Positions 1-11,145 of a stretch of 64,000 nucleotides of DNA are shown piece after piece. The notes beneath the pieces are model-generated. The model did no database searches and had not been told where the DNA came from. It worked only from the letters and a program-made list of their open reading frames with translations. The position numbers were made by a program, and so were the translations under genes. Position 1 is the stretch's first letter. Every line of letters begins with the position of its first letter. Where the stretch lies: the NCBI RefSeq assembly GCF_000006565.2, contig NC_031480.1, positions 4,561,529-4,625,528 of the forward strand, given 5' to 3'. The DNA comes from Toxoplasma gondii ME49. Its lineage: Eukaryota > Apicomplexa > Conoidasida > Eucoccidiorida > Sarcocystidae.

Positions 1-617
1 CCGCGACAGCGCCCTATACCCGTCCCGCACCGGTTCGGCCATCTCCGAGATCGGCCGGAAGACGTTGTCGACAATGGCGCTGTCGAAGTCGCTCAGCTGA
101 ACATGACCCTCCCGGCTGACGTAAAAGGCATCCAGCGAGAGCGCTCCGTGGAGGATTCCGAGGCCGTGCAGCGCCTCCACAGCCGCCACCATCTCGGCCA
201 TCACCAAGACTACATTCAGCTTTTCTGGGGCCTGCGTGGCGATCGCCCGGAGACTGCCGCGCGTCGGAGGAAAAAACTGAAGCGTGGCTGCCTCCTTCCC
301 TTTCGCTGTTGCAACCAGCGGCACAAAAAACGGGGAATTCGGCGGCAGAAGTTTCTTCCTGAGAAAAATCTCTGTAAGCGCTTTCCACGGCTTGCTTCTG
401 CTCCCCGGGCACATCTTGACGGTGAAGCCGCCCGTCAACAGTGCATGTGGAACGCGAAGATCTTCAGCCAGCTTTGCACTCCCCATGTACACCTGCCTCG
501 TCACAGGCTCCTTCGAGGACTCCATCGACCGTACCACGTCCTTCATTTCTTCGTAGTCCGTCTCAACCAATTCCGGCAGATTCGCATAGAAAGACCACCA
601 TTTCCAGAGCGACATCC
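1..617 (-). CDS. Rhoptry-kinase-like pseudokinase, partial (C-lobe start, truncated by window edge)
   Basis: Minus-strand exon open from about 617 down to base 1, so the C-terminal half of the kinase fold lies outside the window. Its start fits a 3' splice site (a TGTGTGCCAG acceptor just above 617), and the phase agrees with the donor GTAAGA at 695 of the exon above. The translation begins MSLWKWWSFY and includes a VPHALLTGGF stretch, FFVPLV and then the catalytic-loop equivalent LHGLGILHGALSLDAFYVS. In that loop HRD is replaced by His-Gly-Ala (bases 142-150), so the catalytic Asp is lost. The DFG position reads Asp-Phe-Asp (bases 82-90) inside VQLSDFDSAIV. This pattern is typical of ROP2-like rhoptry pseudokinases, which are secreted into the host cell or vacuole and act as scaffolds. 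That role is family knowledge, not shown here. I cannot name the exact ROP member. Confidence 0.72.
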
Positions 618-695
618 CTGGCACACACGCAGAAAGACAGTGACCGTAGCCCCCGACTCGTGATTCTGTGCGTACCCTGGAACACCAGCTCTTAC

Positions 696-818
696 CACTA
701 CAGCTTCCACACTCAACCGACACTATACCCGCCACGTGAAAACTGGGAGGAGTTTGGGAGACAGGACCAGATGTCCACTGGGTTTGAGAGCCGTTGTCAG
801 AGGCATCCAGGGTGGTAT
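696..818 (-). CDS. Candidate exon immediately upstream of the pseudokinase exon
   Basis: Minus-strand open segment ending at a good donor (GTAAGAG, GT at 694-695) in phase 1. This joins correctly to the acceptor at 618, giving ...SCSG followed by MSLWKWW. The translation is Ser/Thr/Pro/Gly rich (TTLDASDNGSQTQW, GPVSQTPPSF), as in the poorly conserved linker that precedes ROP kinase domains. The 5' border is weak: the only AG that avoids an in-frame stop lies near 819 and lacks a pyrimidine tract, so the exon may begin elsewhere or the gene may start here. Nothing functional can be read from it. Confidence 0.35.
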
Positions 819-2220
819 CTCCGATTCACACTTTCATAGGCCACACAACGGATCCATGCAGTCATCTAGGGTCGGGAAGATTCCCAGGAACCTCGCACAT
901 TGCATGTCTGCAACCCTGTCCGTCTCACAGGAGAAAGACTCGTTTTGTCCAGTCTCGTTCACTGCTTCGTCGCCTTCCTTCTGTTTATCTCTGCTTGAGT
1001 TGGACGACTGAAGGTCTTTCAGACTGCAGCACAGAAAGGCAAGCGAACGAGGGGCGCGTCTTTTATCGATCCTCAAACAAAGAGTCGCAGTGCGTTTTCG
1101 AGTTTGTCAGACAACCCCCCCAGTGGCAGCATTTCCGTAGAAGACACCCGTTCTGTCAATATGCCGATATCGCGGGGCTACGCTGCAAGTCTCAACCTCG
1201 AGTCCTCGTCGGACAGGCAGCTCTGAATAGGGCAAACTGGTAACTCTGTGGGGCTGTCTGGACAGACGGCGGCGAAGAAGAAGCGACGAGGATCAGGACG
1301 AACGGAGGAGCGCGAGTTTTCACAAGCCTCGAAGATGCTAGCCGGCAACCAGAGTGCCTAAAACGTGCTAACAACAATCGGATGAGCGAACTCCGAAGAT
1401 GCAAGGTCAAACTCAGAATCCTGTATGCAGCACAGTCCGGCTTACTCATCCCAGACACTCCCTGTAGAGCAAACGGAGGACACCACAGGGTCATCAGTGT
1501 GAAAGGAAATGTCGAAAACTCCGAGAAGAAAGAGACAGTACTTTCGACCCTGCGGTCGCCGAGGGTAGTCCTGGGAACTGCCGAGAAAGTGGAGAGCATC
1601 GAGCACTGAGCTCCTTTCGGCCCCAATAGCTCACGCGAAGTCGGAGGGCCAGAACATGCATATTTTCGGTGTCTCGGCAATCTACACTGAGTGAGCAGGA
1701 CCACTGTATCGAGCTGAAACATACAACGTGAGGGGTCTCGCCGGCGAACAAAACTGCATCGTAGTCTGGAACTATGCTACCCTAAAATGGAACCGAAGCC
1801 CTTCCCTATAAACCACTACAGCGCACACGGAGGGTATGCAGTTCACAGCAAGCAGTCGCCGTGGCCGTGCCTCTCCGAGCGCTTAAAGCACCGAATCTCG
1901 GCGCGCTGTTGGCTGTCCTGCGTGGCATCTCTGTATCAACACTTTTCGCTAATGTAACGACGACAGTTGCTTACGGACGAAAGACCAGCCGAGACCAAGG
2001 ACTCCTGGTGACGCGGAGGATGACTCAGAAGCTTCGAGGAAAGGTGCGGCACCTTTGCGGACCGCCCTGGAAAACAGCACGCACAAGTTCGCAATGACCG
2101 ACAAGAGCCTCTGGAACAAACAGTTCCCCACAATTAAGGGTGTTGCATGTTTTGACTTTGCGCGAAGCGAACACTGGTGTTCGTCGCTCCTATCGGAGAA
2201 CCCTCCAGAAAGGGGAAGAC

Positions 2221-2453
2221 CTTCAGAATAAATATGAGCTTGGCATTTTCTCCAGTCCCGAAAGCGACCGCTCAGCGCCTCGTGGCGTTGACGCGCTCTG
2301 GTCACTTGACATAGGATGCTCACGATAAACCCTGCAAAGAAAAGTGCTATAGAAAAGCCAACAAGCCTGCCCACCCTTTGCTCAAGGTACAATTTCAAGG
2401 AATTCACAAAGGCAAGATGTATCGAGCATTTTTCTCGGTCCAAAAGAGATACA
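2221..2453 (-). CDS. Candidate second exon with a membrane-spanning segment, following the signal-peptide exon
   Basis: Minus-strand open segment whose 5' border is an acceptor CGCCTAG (exon from 2453). The acceptor phase matches the donor at 2590 of the signal-peptide exon (AG plus T makes Ser). The translation runs VSLLDREKCSIHLAF, then an 18-residue hydrophobic stretch LVGFSIALFFAGFIVSIL, then a basic tail CQVTRARQRHEALSGRF. This looks like a single transmembrane helix with an Arg-rich cytosolic or lumenal flank. The 3' border is uncertain; a GTCTTC at 2220 is only a weak donor. It may belong to the pseudokinase gene or to a separate small secreted membrane protein. Confidence 0.4.
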
Positions 2454-2590
2454 CTAGGCGCCTAAACACCCATCTCAGATCCTCTGCTCCGCTTACGCAA
2501 ATGGCTTTTTCGGACCGGGCTGTCGCTAAGAAGGGCGCGACAAAAAACTTCTGCATGATCCGCCTAACCTTCTGAACACTTCTCACTTAC

Positions 2591-2961
2591 CTTTTCGCCC
2601 AGCTTTCTGACTGCTGACTAGTGGACGCGGAGTACCCCGTCAAATCTGCTTGGCTGTACCCTATGTCTTCCTCGAACGGCATAGAAGTCACACTGGTCAG
2701 CTCGTCAGGAGCTCCAGACGCTCCTTCGGATCCACTTGACCACAGATGGGCGTCCTCAGACTCTGAAGTAGCCTGATCTGTTTCATTTTTATCGGAAGAC
2801 GAACGGAGTTTTTCACCCAGTTTCCGGAAACGGTCATTCTGCTCCGCGGGACCGGCAGCATCGGTGTTGGCCACCGTATCCACCTCATCAGACGTTAAAC
2901 CTAACGAAGCGCCACACACCGCGCAAGTCGACAGCATGTAGAGGACGGCTGAGAACCGCAT
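2591..2961 (-). CDS. First exon of a secreted protein (signal peptide plus acidic Ser/Glu-rich stretch)
   Basis: Minus-strand exon starting at ATG 2961. The first 20 residues, MRFSAVLYMLSTCAVCGASL, make a textbook signal peptide with a small residue at the likely cleavage site. About 100 acidic, Ser/Glu/Asp-rich residues follow. The exon ends in phase 2 at a canonical donor GTAAGT (GT at 2589-2590). An upstream in-frame GTG at 2979 is not needed. Signal peptide plus acidic low-complexity spacer is the usual N-terminus of rhoptry and dense-granule proteins. It lies on the same strand as the pseudokinase exons below, so it may be exon 1 of that gene, but linkage through bases 820-2220 is not proven. 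Confidence 0.6.
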
Positions 2962-5900
2962 ATTGATAACTTCGGGCACGGAACCCGGTCAAGACTTCGG
3001 TGTCACTGGATCCTTCTGCCCACAAGCTGCTGGCCGTGATCCAGTGCATTTCGGCATTCCTGATGGAGAGCGATTCGGTTCGTTGCTTAGAACAGCGAAC
3101 ACTCGCAACGCCGTGTCATGCTTGGTCGCTCTACTCTGAATCTTCTCGAGAGAGGAGTGGCACTGCCGGCCTCAGCAGCTTCTGTACAGTTTTCGGGAGA
3201 AGTGCCTCTCAAATCGATGAGGAGTGCACAGAAACACTACATGGTCACAGAGAAAACTGTGACCTACACTAACGAAACGGCATAGAAACGGTAACAGTGT
3301 GCCTGCGATGTCAGGTAGCAGCCCTTCTCTGTCTCCGTAGGCACACGGAAACTGTGACCCGCTGCTTCAAAAGAACCGAATTCGCCAGCCCATCCTCGAC
3401 AACCGGTACACGGAACTGTTGGTCTTGCAACGGGAGGCGCCGTGTAATAAACTTCTAAGAAGACGCAGCATCGCCAGGTTCTCAACAATTCGATGGTCGA
3501 ACACGGCAGGAGACGGGCTACTACTGACGACACTGTCCCAGTCTCGAGCTGCATGCGTGCCGCAGATGGCAAAGAAATTTCTCCGCGAACTTTTTCCTTG
3601 TTCCCGTTAGCCGGTCGTTTCTAATTTAAATTTGGTTTTCCGGTCTACATTATGGCAGTCAACCGAAGTCTTCGCCGGCACAGATATTTGCCCTTGTTCA
3701 CTGAACACCTTTCTGTTCGGTAAGCTGCCGCGCATGATCGCTGACACGCAAGGAAGACGCGAACGGCGTTGAATGTTAAGAGACACAATGGAAATCGACA
3801 CATTTTTATCTCCGATATTGCTACAGAGCGTATGTCTTCGCGATAAAACAACGGTCAGGGAGCTGGTAGAAGACCATTCCGGATCGGTAGTCACTCCGTT
3901 TCTTTGAAACACACTTCCTTTTTCGCCGTTGAGACTAAGGTAACCGATGCTGACCGAGAGAGACTTTCGGACAAAAGGGTTGAGAAAGCGTTGAAACGAC
4001 ATCTCTGTTTACGTGCTGCTGCCCAGGTGGGACAAGAATATGTTGTGACAGCAACTCGCTCTCCAGTCAAACAGACACTTCCCGGTGCGCGGTATAAAGG
4101 TAACACTGAGACTTCCCCACTTTTAGGTGTTTGCTTGTTTACGGTCTCATGTATGCCCTCGCCGGAGGGGGGATATTATTTTCCACCGTCTTGATCCGCT
4201 GAAAACTCGAAGAGGCCTGAGCGAACATCGAATCGCAGCAATGCTGAGCAGCTGCAAACCTCAGCAAACAATGCTATGAGAAATGGATTGGAGCACGGCT
4301 CGCAAAGCGCCACTAGTTTCCTGCCAAAAGTGGTTCGCCGTGGAAGCCGGCCAAGCCGGAGTCCGACAGTGTAACCGGTGGAGTTCGATGTCTCGTTTTA
4401 GCGTTTGGCGTTGCGTCTCGACGATGCCGCAAAAAACATACCTGCCAGACGCCTCCGTTTTTTCCACTGTCTTGACTAACCTCCGATGCGCGTGCTGGTT
4501 TTAGGGACAGTGAGTTTGGAGGGCATTCGACATTGCATATGCTCGGTTGAAAGAGGCATTTTTATTTGGCGCCAGTCTCTCTGTTTCGATGCTTCCACTT
4601 AGCGGGCCACCACCAGGTGAAGTCCTGGGGAGAGTTGTATGTGTAGCAACCCTGTGACACCTCAAGTTCGAGGACATGTCGCAAGCGCCTGAAAGTGTAC
4701 GGGGCTGAAAGAAAGAGTTTCAGCTTAACTACAGACGCGCCATGATCTTTCTGTACGCCATCTCGAAGCAAGCGTAACAGAAACGTTGGCAGTGTGCACC
4801 GTGTCTCACCGTACACGGCAAGATTTACGTCGTCGTTTTCAAGGCAAAATCGTCAGACGACAAGCCGTCAAGTTGAGTTCTTCTCCCGTTGTTGCCTCCA
4901 CCTCGATGTCTTACTTGCTGTGTTCACCCGCACATGGTTTTTTCCCGCACTGCAGCACGGCCTTTGATATGGTCTAGTTCATTGTCACAAAAAATGCGAG
5001 TGTCTGTATACCCGGTGCGGATCATCAGAAGTGAACGATCGCTTGTCTGTTTCATTGCACCGTCTTTTGTATTTGGAGTTACGAAAGCTCACTGTAAGGA
5101 ACGAAATTCAAGGCAGCTTCTCGGAAGAGATATAGTTTTGAATTGTTTTATGTTTCTTACTTACACCTCTTTAACTTAACACCGCTTCGTGCATAAGACT
5201 TCTCGCTGACGCATACCTTCTCAGAATGACGAGATCCGTTTCCTTAATTCAGTAATGATTGCCAGTCCTCTATAAATCGTCTTCCGCGCGTGGGAAACTC
5301 TAGGAAAGCCACTCCGGGATTGATAGGAATTTCAAGGGTCTTTTCCGTCTTTTTCACTCGTTTTATTGCCGTGTCTCGATCTAAGTGGTTTTGTCATCAT
5401 GTCTCGTGCCGTCGTCCCAGCTTCACATCCCTTCTACAAGGGTTGTGACGGACGCACACTCTTGTGATACGAACTCTCGTGTACAGTTGTACAGCAGGAA
5501 GTTGTCATCCAACAACGCTCTGGAGGAGCCACATGAGCCTGTCTACTCAAAGTGCATATCTGTCGAACCCTTCGAACAGGGAAGTGGCAAATGCCAGGTG
5601 AAAAGAAACAGAGAAGCAGTTGGAACGAGCCAAAAACTGTGATACGGCAACCGCAACGGACGCACATACCGGGTCTGTTTCAAGCAATATTTGTGTTTGC
5701 TAGCGGCCGAATGAACAGCATGGAAAAGCTTGTCCCTCCCCAACGTCTATTATGCAGACGGGCGAAGTCAGCTCTCACAAACTGTGCAAATGCGGCAGGC
5801 GCCAGCTTCGGTAAGAAGCACAGGTGGTTTTGCTTGCATGAAAAACTGAACACGTGTATTGCCTGTGCATGCAGAATCAAACTGTATGTTCTTCTATGAA

Positions 5901-6900
5901 AGAAGGGCGCCGCTCCTCCCTACGTTGCTCTCACCATGAAATCTAGGGATCGCCGGTGCCATCTACTATGGCCAGTGATAGCAACAGACATATCTGCCTG
6001 ACTTCATGTTGCTGGCGCTGGCGAAACTCCCCAGTGAAAAGACTGGTAATCACGAAAGCCATTACGGATTCTCAATCTTACTTTCCGTACTTCCTAGAAA
6101 GCGAGCTGGTAAGCTCCGTACCCGCGAAGACAAATGCAGGCGCACCGGAGGAAGGGGTATTCCTCAGCGTGTTCGTGAGAAATCCGACGACATGGACGAA
6201 GTACAGCGTTTCTAAACTTTTCGTGATGGCTAAAATCCGTTAGTGTGCGACTGCTTCTTTTGGGATTTCGTTTGTTGCTGAGGGGGCTGTCTGTGAAAAA
6301 GCGGAGCTTGAGTCTTCTTTCCGACCGCCGACGAACAGCGTCTGGCACAGTTCTTCCGCTCGCGCATGCTGTGCTGAACAAAGCTTTTCTTCGTACAAAG
6401 AATTGTATTTCCGCGCTGGCCAGGCTTACCGGCCAAGCTTTTTGTTTGTCTTCAAACCTCAAAAACGGAGGTTACTTTTCACGGGTTCTTTTTCCACTTC
6501 GCCTGCCCCTTTGTTTGACAGAGCGTGTTTTTTCTTCGCAGCCTGAGACACCGCGCGTGTCCTGAGTTGCCCATGTCTCTAGCCAGCGCCGAGATCGCTC
6601 GGCATTTTGTCGGAGAACTGATCACATTTGCACCTTCACACCCGCCTGCTTGACGTCTTCCAATTGCAAGTCTGTCTGCGCTTCCGTTTTATGTGTGGTA
6701 GTGGAATTTTCAGCCGTTGCGTCAGAAGTTTTGGGGTCTCGCGTTGTCCCGAACAGAAACTCTGCCCTCACACTGAATACAAAACCAAATGACGGCTCCT
6801 TCCCAGATCGGCAGCTACTGAACGCCAGTTTTGAGTCGTGCACCTGTTTCCAGTGCTGCAGAAGTGCGCCCCTCCCAGATTACCGTCAAATATACACATC
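2962..6900. other. Intergenic, no supported gene
   Basis: About 3.9 kb between the divergent secreted gene on the left and the UCS chaperone on the right. Open frames here are short, lie on both strands, and show no domain, signal peptide or paired splice sites that I could recognise. It must hold the promoters and 5' UTRs of both flanking genes. Confidence 0.5.
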
Positions 6901-9900
6901 ATGGAGGATTTGTCAAACGCTATGTTAGCTCGCCTCCAGGCGCTGAAAGAGGAAGGAAATGCGGAGTTTAAGCGGGGCAAGTTCGAGTCCGCGATCGAAG
7001 CGTATTCGCGATGCCTGGATGATGCCTCAGACACTCTGGATAAAGAACCAGACGTCCTGGGAGGCGCGTGTGCGGCCAGCCTCTCTTCCTCCGACTCTCA
7101 GGTCGCAGAACCTCGCAAAGAAAGCCCTGCCATTCTGAAGCGCGTGGCCGAACTGAAGGCGCAAATCCTGTGCAATCGCGCCCTGTGCTACCAGCGGACG
7201 AAGCAGTTCGCGGCGGCCGAGGCGGACTGTACGCGCGCCATCGCTCTCCACCCGGCCTACGTGAAGAGTTACTACCGACGCGCGGTTGCGCTGGACGCCC
7301 AGGGAAGGCGTAAAGAGTGTGTGGAGGATCTGCAGACGTGTCTGCGCCTGCAGCCTGGAAACAAGGAGGCGCAGGAGATGCTCGCGGGGGTTCGCGACAA
7401 GGTGATGAAGGAGGAGGAGACGCGCGTCGAAGAGCAGCTGCCCGAGAACCTGCTGACTGCCGGCCTCAACGACGTGCTCACGGCCTCGAAGCGAGTCGCC
7501 TCCCTTCGCCAACTCGGCGCCTTCGTTCAGGAGCGGAAGCTGCGGCGTCAGTTCCTTCGAGACGGCGGTCTGCGACGCGTTGCCGTTGCCCTGAAGAGCC
7601 AAATGGACAGTGAGCTCGAGGGCAACGGCCAGCCTCACCGGTCGCTCGAGTCTCTTCCGGAGACCACGGCCTCGGACCCCGTGGCTTCTGAAGAGAGCAA
7701 AAGCAGCGCAGACGCCGTTCTCCCCGTCAGCGTCGAAGCAGCGTGCTGGGAGTTGCTCTTGTCCGTCGTCCAGCAGCACCAGGCGGACGACGAAGACGAC
7801 GCAAACAAGGCTCTGCAGACCTCTGTGGAGGCCGTGAACGCGCCGCTTCAGGTCGACGCGCCGGTCCTCGAGTGCCGCCAAGCTCTCTCCGGCCTCTGGA
7901 CTCCCAACGACTTCCTCGTGCGTCTGCGGCAGCTCCTGCGTGCAGGCGTCGCGCGCTCCGACGGCCTCGCTGCGACCGCCGCGAACGAAGAAGCTGGGAA
8001 ACTGCGGACCGTCTGGCGCGGCGAAGCCTGTGACAGGCTCCTGCGCACGATGGGCTGCGTGGTGCAGCTGCAGGCGGCGCAGTTCGACGAGGACGCCTCC
8101 TTCCTCGAGGCCTGCGCCGCCGGCCTGGAGTGTATAGACTCCCGAGAGGTCCAGCGCGCGGCTGTCGCGGCGCTTGTGGGCGTCGCAGACGCGCGGCGCC
8201 GCCTGGGCGGCAGAGTTGCGGCCGTGCGGCTGCGGCATGGACTCGAAAAGTGTCTCGAGGACGCCTTGCAGGTCGTCTCGGACGCAGAACACGAACTCGC
8301 GGGCGAAGACGCTCGCTCTCAGCTGGCCACCGCGTCCAAGAAAAGCGACAGACTTGAAGCGGTGAGTCGTCTACAGGGCCAGACCGAGTACTTGATCATC
8401 ACGCTAATCGCTCTTCTCGCAGACAAAGACCGCGGCAAGGAGGAGCCTCCCGACATGAGTCGCCTGGTCGACCAGCTGCTGTCGCCGTACTTCCGGCCGT
8501 GCGCAGACCCCGAGGAGAGCGTCGTCACCCTGACAGTTGGGTTGAAGGCGCTGCGTTTGATTCTGACTGCGGCGCGCGAAGTTGCGCGGGCGTACCTGAT
8601 TTCCGCGTCTTCGATTCTCCCCTACCTCCTGGCTGCCGCCGCGGGCGGTGTAGGTACAGCGCAGAGCGGGGCCGCGGGGACTGCAGCGCATCGGCGCCAG
8701 CAGGAAGCTGCATTGGAGGTCTTGCTGGCCTGCATGGATTTCCCAGAACTGCGTGCGACGTTGCTCGAGGCGAACGCGGTGCCGGTCTTCGCGAAAGTGT
8801 GCAGCGAGAGCGCGAATGTCGGGTGTTGGATGAGGGCGCGTCTGGCGGCTGCACTCGCTCGGCTGTCTGTTCACGACGAGGACGTCCGGATCCAGGTATT
8901 TGACTCGATCGACTTCTACGACGTCCTCGATGTGCTCGTGTCGGAAATTCGCGCGGCAGGTGGCGACGGCCGCCAGGTTGCGGAGCCGAGCACCGAAGCC
9001 AAGAACGCGCAGAAAGGCCAGCCGATGGCTGTTGGAGAGGAGACGTTTCGGTTTCTGCTTGAGATCTTCTTCTTCCTCAGTCTCCACGGCGACTTCAAAG
9101 CGCGGCTCGTGACCGGGAAGAAGGGCGCGAGGGTGCTGCGGACGCTCCTGCAAGTTGCGAACGGGGCTGGGAAAAAAGGCGCTTCTTCGAGTCTGACGCG
9201 GTATCTCCTTCTCCAGAGTCTGTGCAACATCATGCGGTCGCGAGAAGACCGACAGAGACAGCGGAGAAGGAAAGGCGAGGTCGGAAGTCCACTTGCAGAC
9301 GTTGATGACGAGCAGCTGCAGCAGCTCGAGGAGTTGTTCAAGAAGCTGCCGGAAGGCGCGAAGCCGGCTGCGAACGGCGAGGTCGATCTCGGAGACAAGG
9401 CCCTCGCAACGCAGCTCCGCGACATGCTCCTAGACCTGAACGTGGTTCATGCAATCGCCGTGAACGTCTGCGCGACCCCGCCGCCGTCTTCCAACGTCCT
9501 GTGTGCCGCGGCGCAGGCGCTGAAGTTCCTTTGCGAGGACTCGCGGCACCGAGGCAGAGCTGTTCAGGAGGGGGGCATTCGGACGCTCTTGGTGGCCGCG
9601 AGTGGGCTCGAGGAATTCCCAGACGACCAGAGGAACGCGCGACAAGCTGCGGCGCAGCTCTGCATCACCACCAACCCGGCCCTGTTCTCTTACCGCGAGA
9701 GCTTAGACCTCGTCCCCTGCCTCGCGCCGCTTCTCAAGGACCGCCACGAGTTGCTGCAGTACGAAGGCGCGCTCGCGTTGACGAATCTCTGTGCCCTCAG
9801 CGAGGAGGTCCGCATGCGTGCGTGGCTCGGCGGCGTCTGGGAAGGCTTCGAGGACCTCATGTTCGGGGAGAATGAGTTGCTGCGCGCCGCGGGGTTGGAG

Positions 9901-10386
9901 GGATGGTGCAACTTGTCGGCCTCGCCGACGGTCCAAGCGGAGATCGGGAAGAAGATGGAACGTTTCGCGGCGGAGAAACAAGAAGTTCAAGATGTGAAAC
10001 TCTTGCTCGCGTTCACGCGGGAAACGAACAACCCTCGTGCGCAGTCCGCCGCCGTCGCGGCTCTCGCGATGCTTCTCGCGAACGAGAAGGTCGCGCGCTG
10101 TCTTCCGGCCTACAGCCTCTTTGGCAACCTCGCTTTGAGCCTCGAGGAAGCGAAGGCCGAGCAGGAAGCTCTGATCGTGAGGTGCGTCTCCGCCCTCTAC
10201 AACGTCTGGATCGAGTTGAGCAGTTCTGAGGCGGGAACTGAGACCCGCATGCAGATCGTGAAAACCCTGCAGAGAAACCAACAAAAACTCACTGGAGACG
10301 CGCAACACCTCGCCAAGGAAGTCCTCACGGCAGAACTCTCCCAAACAAACACACACACGAAAGAATCCACCCCAGACTCAAGCTAA
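6901..10386 (+). CDS. UNC: UNC-45/UCS family myosin co-chaperone (TPR plus UCS armadillo region)
   Basis: Single-exon gene of 1161 aa, stop TAA at 10384. I chose the ATG at 6901 because MEDLSNAML leads straight into the first TPR. The frame is open upstream to 6838, but that part looks like leader sequence. Residues 13-46, 85-118 and 119-152 form three TPRs. A roughly 35-residue Ala/Ser-rich insertion (about 43-78) sits between TPR1 and TPR2. The dicarboxylate clamp is complete: K16 and N20 in LKEEGNAEF, N92 in CNRALCY, K122 and R126 in KSYYRRA. The rest is alpha-helical armadillo-like repeat, for example a YEGALALTNLCAL motif near 965 and the C-terminal third. UCS proteins fold and protect myosin motors together with Hsp90. 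In T. gondii the UCS protein is known to be needed to obtain functional recombinant MyoA. At 1161 aa it is longer than the roughly 940-aa animal proteins. Confidence 0.93.
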   Translation: MEDLSNAMLARLQALKEEGNAEFKRGKFESAIEAYSRCLDDASDTLDKEPDVLGGACAASLSSSDSQVAEPRKESPAILKRVAELKAQILCNRALCYQRTKQFAAAEADCTRAIALHPAYVKSYYRRAVALDAQGRRKECVEDLQTCLRLQPGNKEAQEMLAGVRDKVMKEEETRVEEQLPENLLTAGLNDVLTASKRVASLRQLGAFVQERKLRRQFLRDGGLRRVAVALKSQMDSELEGNGQPHRSLESLPETTASDPVASEESKSSADAVLPVSVEAACWELLLSVVQQHQADDEDDANKALQTSVEAVNAPLQVDAPVLECRQALSGLWTPNDFLVRLRQLLRAGVARSDGLAATAANEEAGKLRTVWRGEACDRLLRTMGCVVQLQAAQFDEDASFLEACAAGLECIDSREVQRAAVAALVGVADARRRLGGRVAAVRLRHGLEKCLEDALQVVSDAEHELAGEDARSQLATASKKSDRLEAVSRLQGQTEYLIITLIALLADKDRGKEEPPDMSRLVDQLLSPYFRPCADPEESVVTLTVGLKALRLILTAAREVARAYLISASSILPYLLAAAAGGVGTAQSGAAGTAAHRRQQEAALEVLLACMDFPELRATLLEANAVPVFAKVCSESANVGCWMRARLAAALARLSVHDEDVRIQVFDSIDFYDVLDVLVSEIRAAGGDGRQVAEPSTEAKNAQKGQPMAVGEETFRFLLEIFFFLSLHGDFKARLVTGKKGARVLRTLLQVANGAGKKGASSSLTRYLLLQSLCNIMRSREDRQRQRRRKGEVGSPLADVDDEQLQQLEELFKKLPEGAKPAANGEVDLGDKALATQLRDMLLDLNVVHAIAVNVCATPPPSSNVLCAAAQALKFLCEDSRHRGRAVQEGGIRTLLVAASGLEEFPDDQRNARQAAAQLCITTNPALFSYRESLDLVPCLAPLLKDRHELLQYEGALALTNLCALSEEVRMRAWLGGVWEGFEDLMFGENELLRAAGLEGWCNLSASPTVQAEIGKKMERFAAEKQEVQDVKLLLAFTRETNNPRAQSAAVAALAMLLANEKVARCLPAYSLFGNLALSLEEAKAEQEALIVRCVSALYNVWIELSSSEAGTETRMQIVKTLQRNQQKLTGDAQHLAKEVLTAELSQTNTHTKESTPDSS

Positions 10387-11145
10387 TTTTTACACTTTGC
10401 AGTCGACACATGCACAAATCTCCACCTCTGCACCGAAACAGATATAGGTATGTACGTATGTATGTGTGTATGTGTGGACGTTCATGTTGTGGTAGGGATG
10501 GAGTGTGCTTTTTGGAGGTTCGGCTGATTTGTCAACGACGCTGGACGCTTTTGAAAACGTGTGTCTGTGCTGAAAATTGTGACGCCTTGGAGGGGAAGCA
10601 GGGAAATCCAGCTTGAGGAACTGTAGGATCAGTGGCAGCGAGCTGCGTGGCTGCTCCTGACCGAAAGGGATTTTTGCAGAATGTGGAATCTTTCTGAAAC
10701 ATCACTTTTCGCTAGATCCGCAATTTCAGTGCCAGACGCTGCAGTCCCTGTGGCTCGTGGTGGTGTCTGTTTTATCAAAAAGGCGGAGGAACAACAGATC
10801 TGTCTTAGCTGCGCCAAAGTTTTTGAAGGATTACGTCAGCCAGGAATCCATATCAGGTCGGAAACCGGGAACTTTCGGTTCAAGAAACAAGATCCTGCCG
10901 TTTTGGCCACTCGTCTCCTGAGGAAGTGATGTTTTCTGAAGCATTTGAACGCAGTTTCCGTCTTGAACCACTGGCTCTTAGGCGTAGCAAGCACTTGCAC
11001 TGGCGCACGACAAAAGCCCCACTTACGGAATTGTCACGACAGGCAGGTGTCTGCACACTACGCGAGGCTTCTCCACTGTTGACAAAACTGCGTCGATCGA
11101 CGCCGTCTGGGCGCCGGCTTTGATTCATACTTGAATGCCGAAATC
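10387..11145. other. 3' flank between convergent genes
   Basis: Convergent intergenic space of about 760 bases between the UCS chaperone and the next minus-strand gene. It opens with a GTAT/GTGT microsatellite-like run (about 10446-10480). Only short open frames follow. It presumably holds both 3' UTRs. Confidence 0.5.

Noticed and set aside
7027..8292. 421-codon open frame on the minus strand inside the UCS chaperone gene
   Set aside because: It is the antisense shadow of a GC-rich, Glu/Leu/Ala-rich coding region. It has no domain of its own, and the sense frame has clear TPR motifs.
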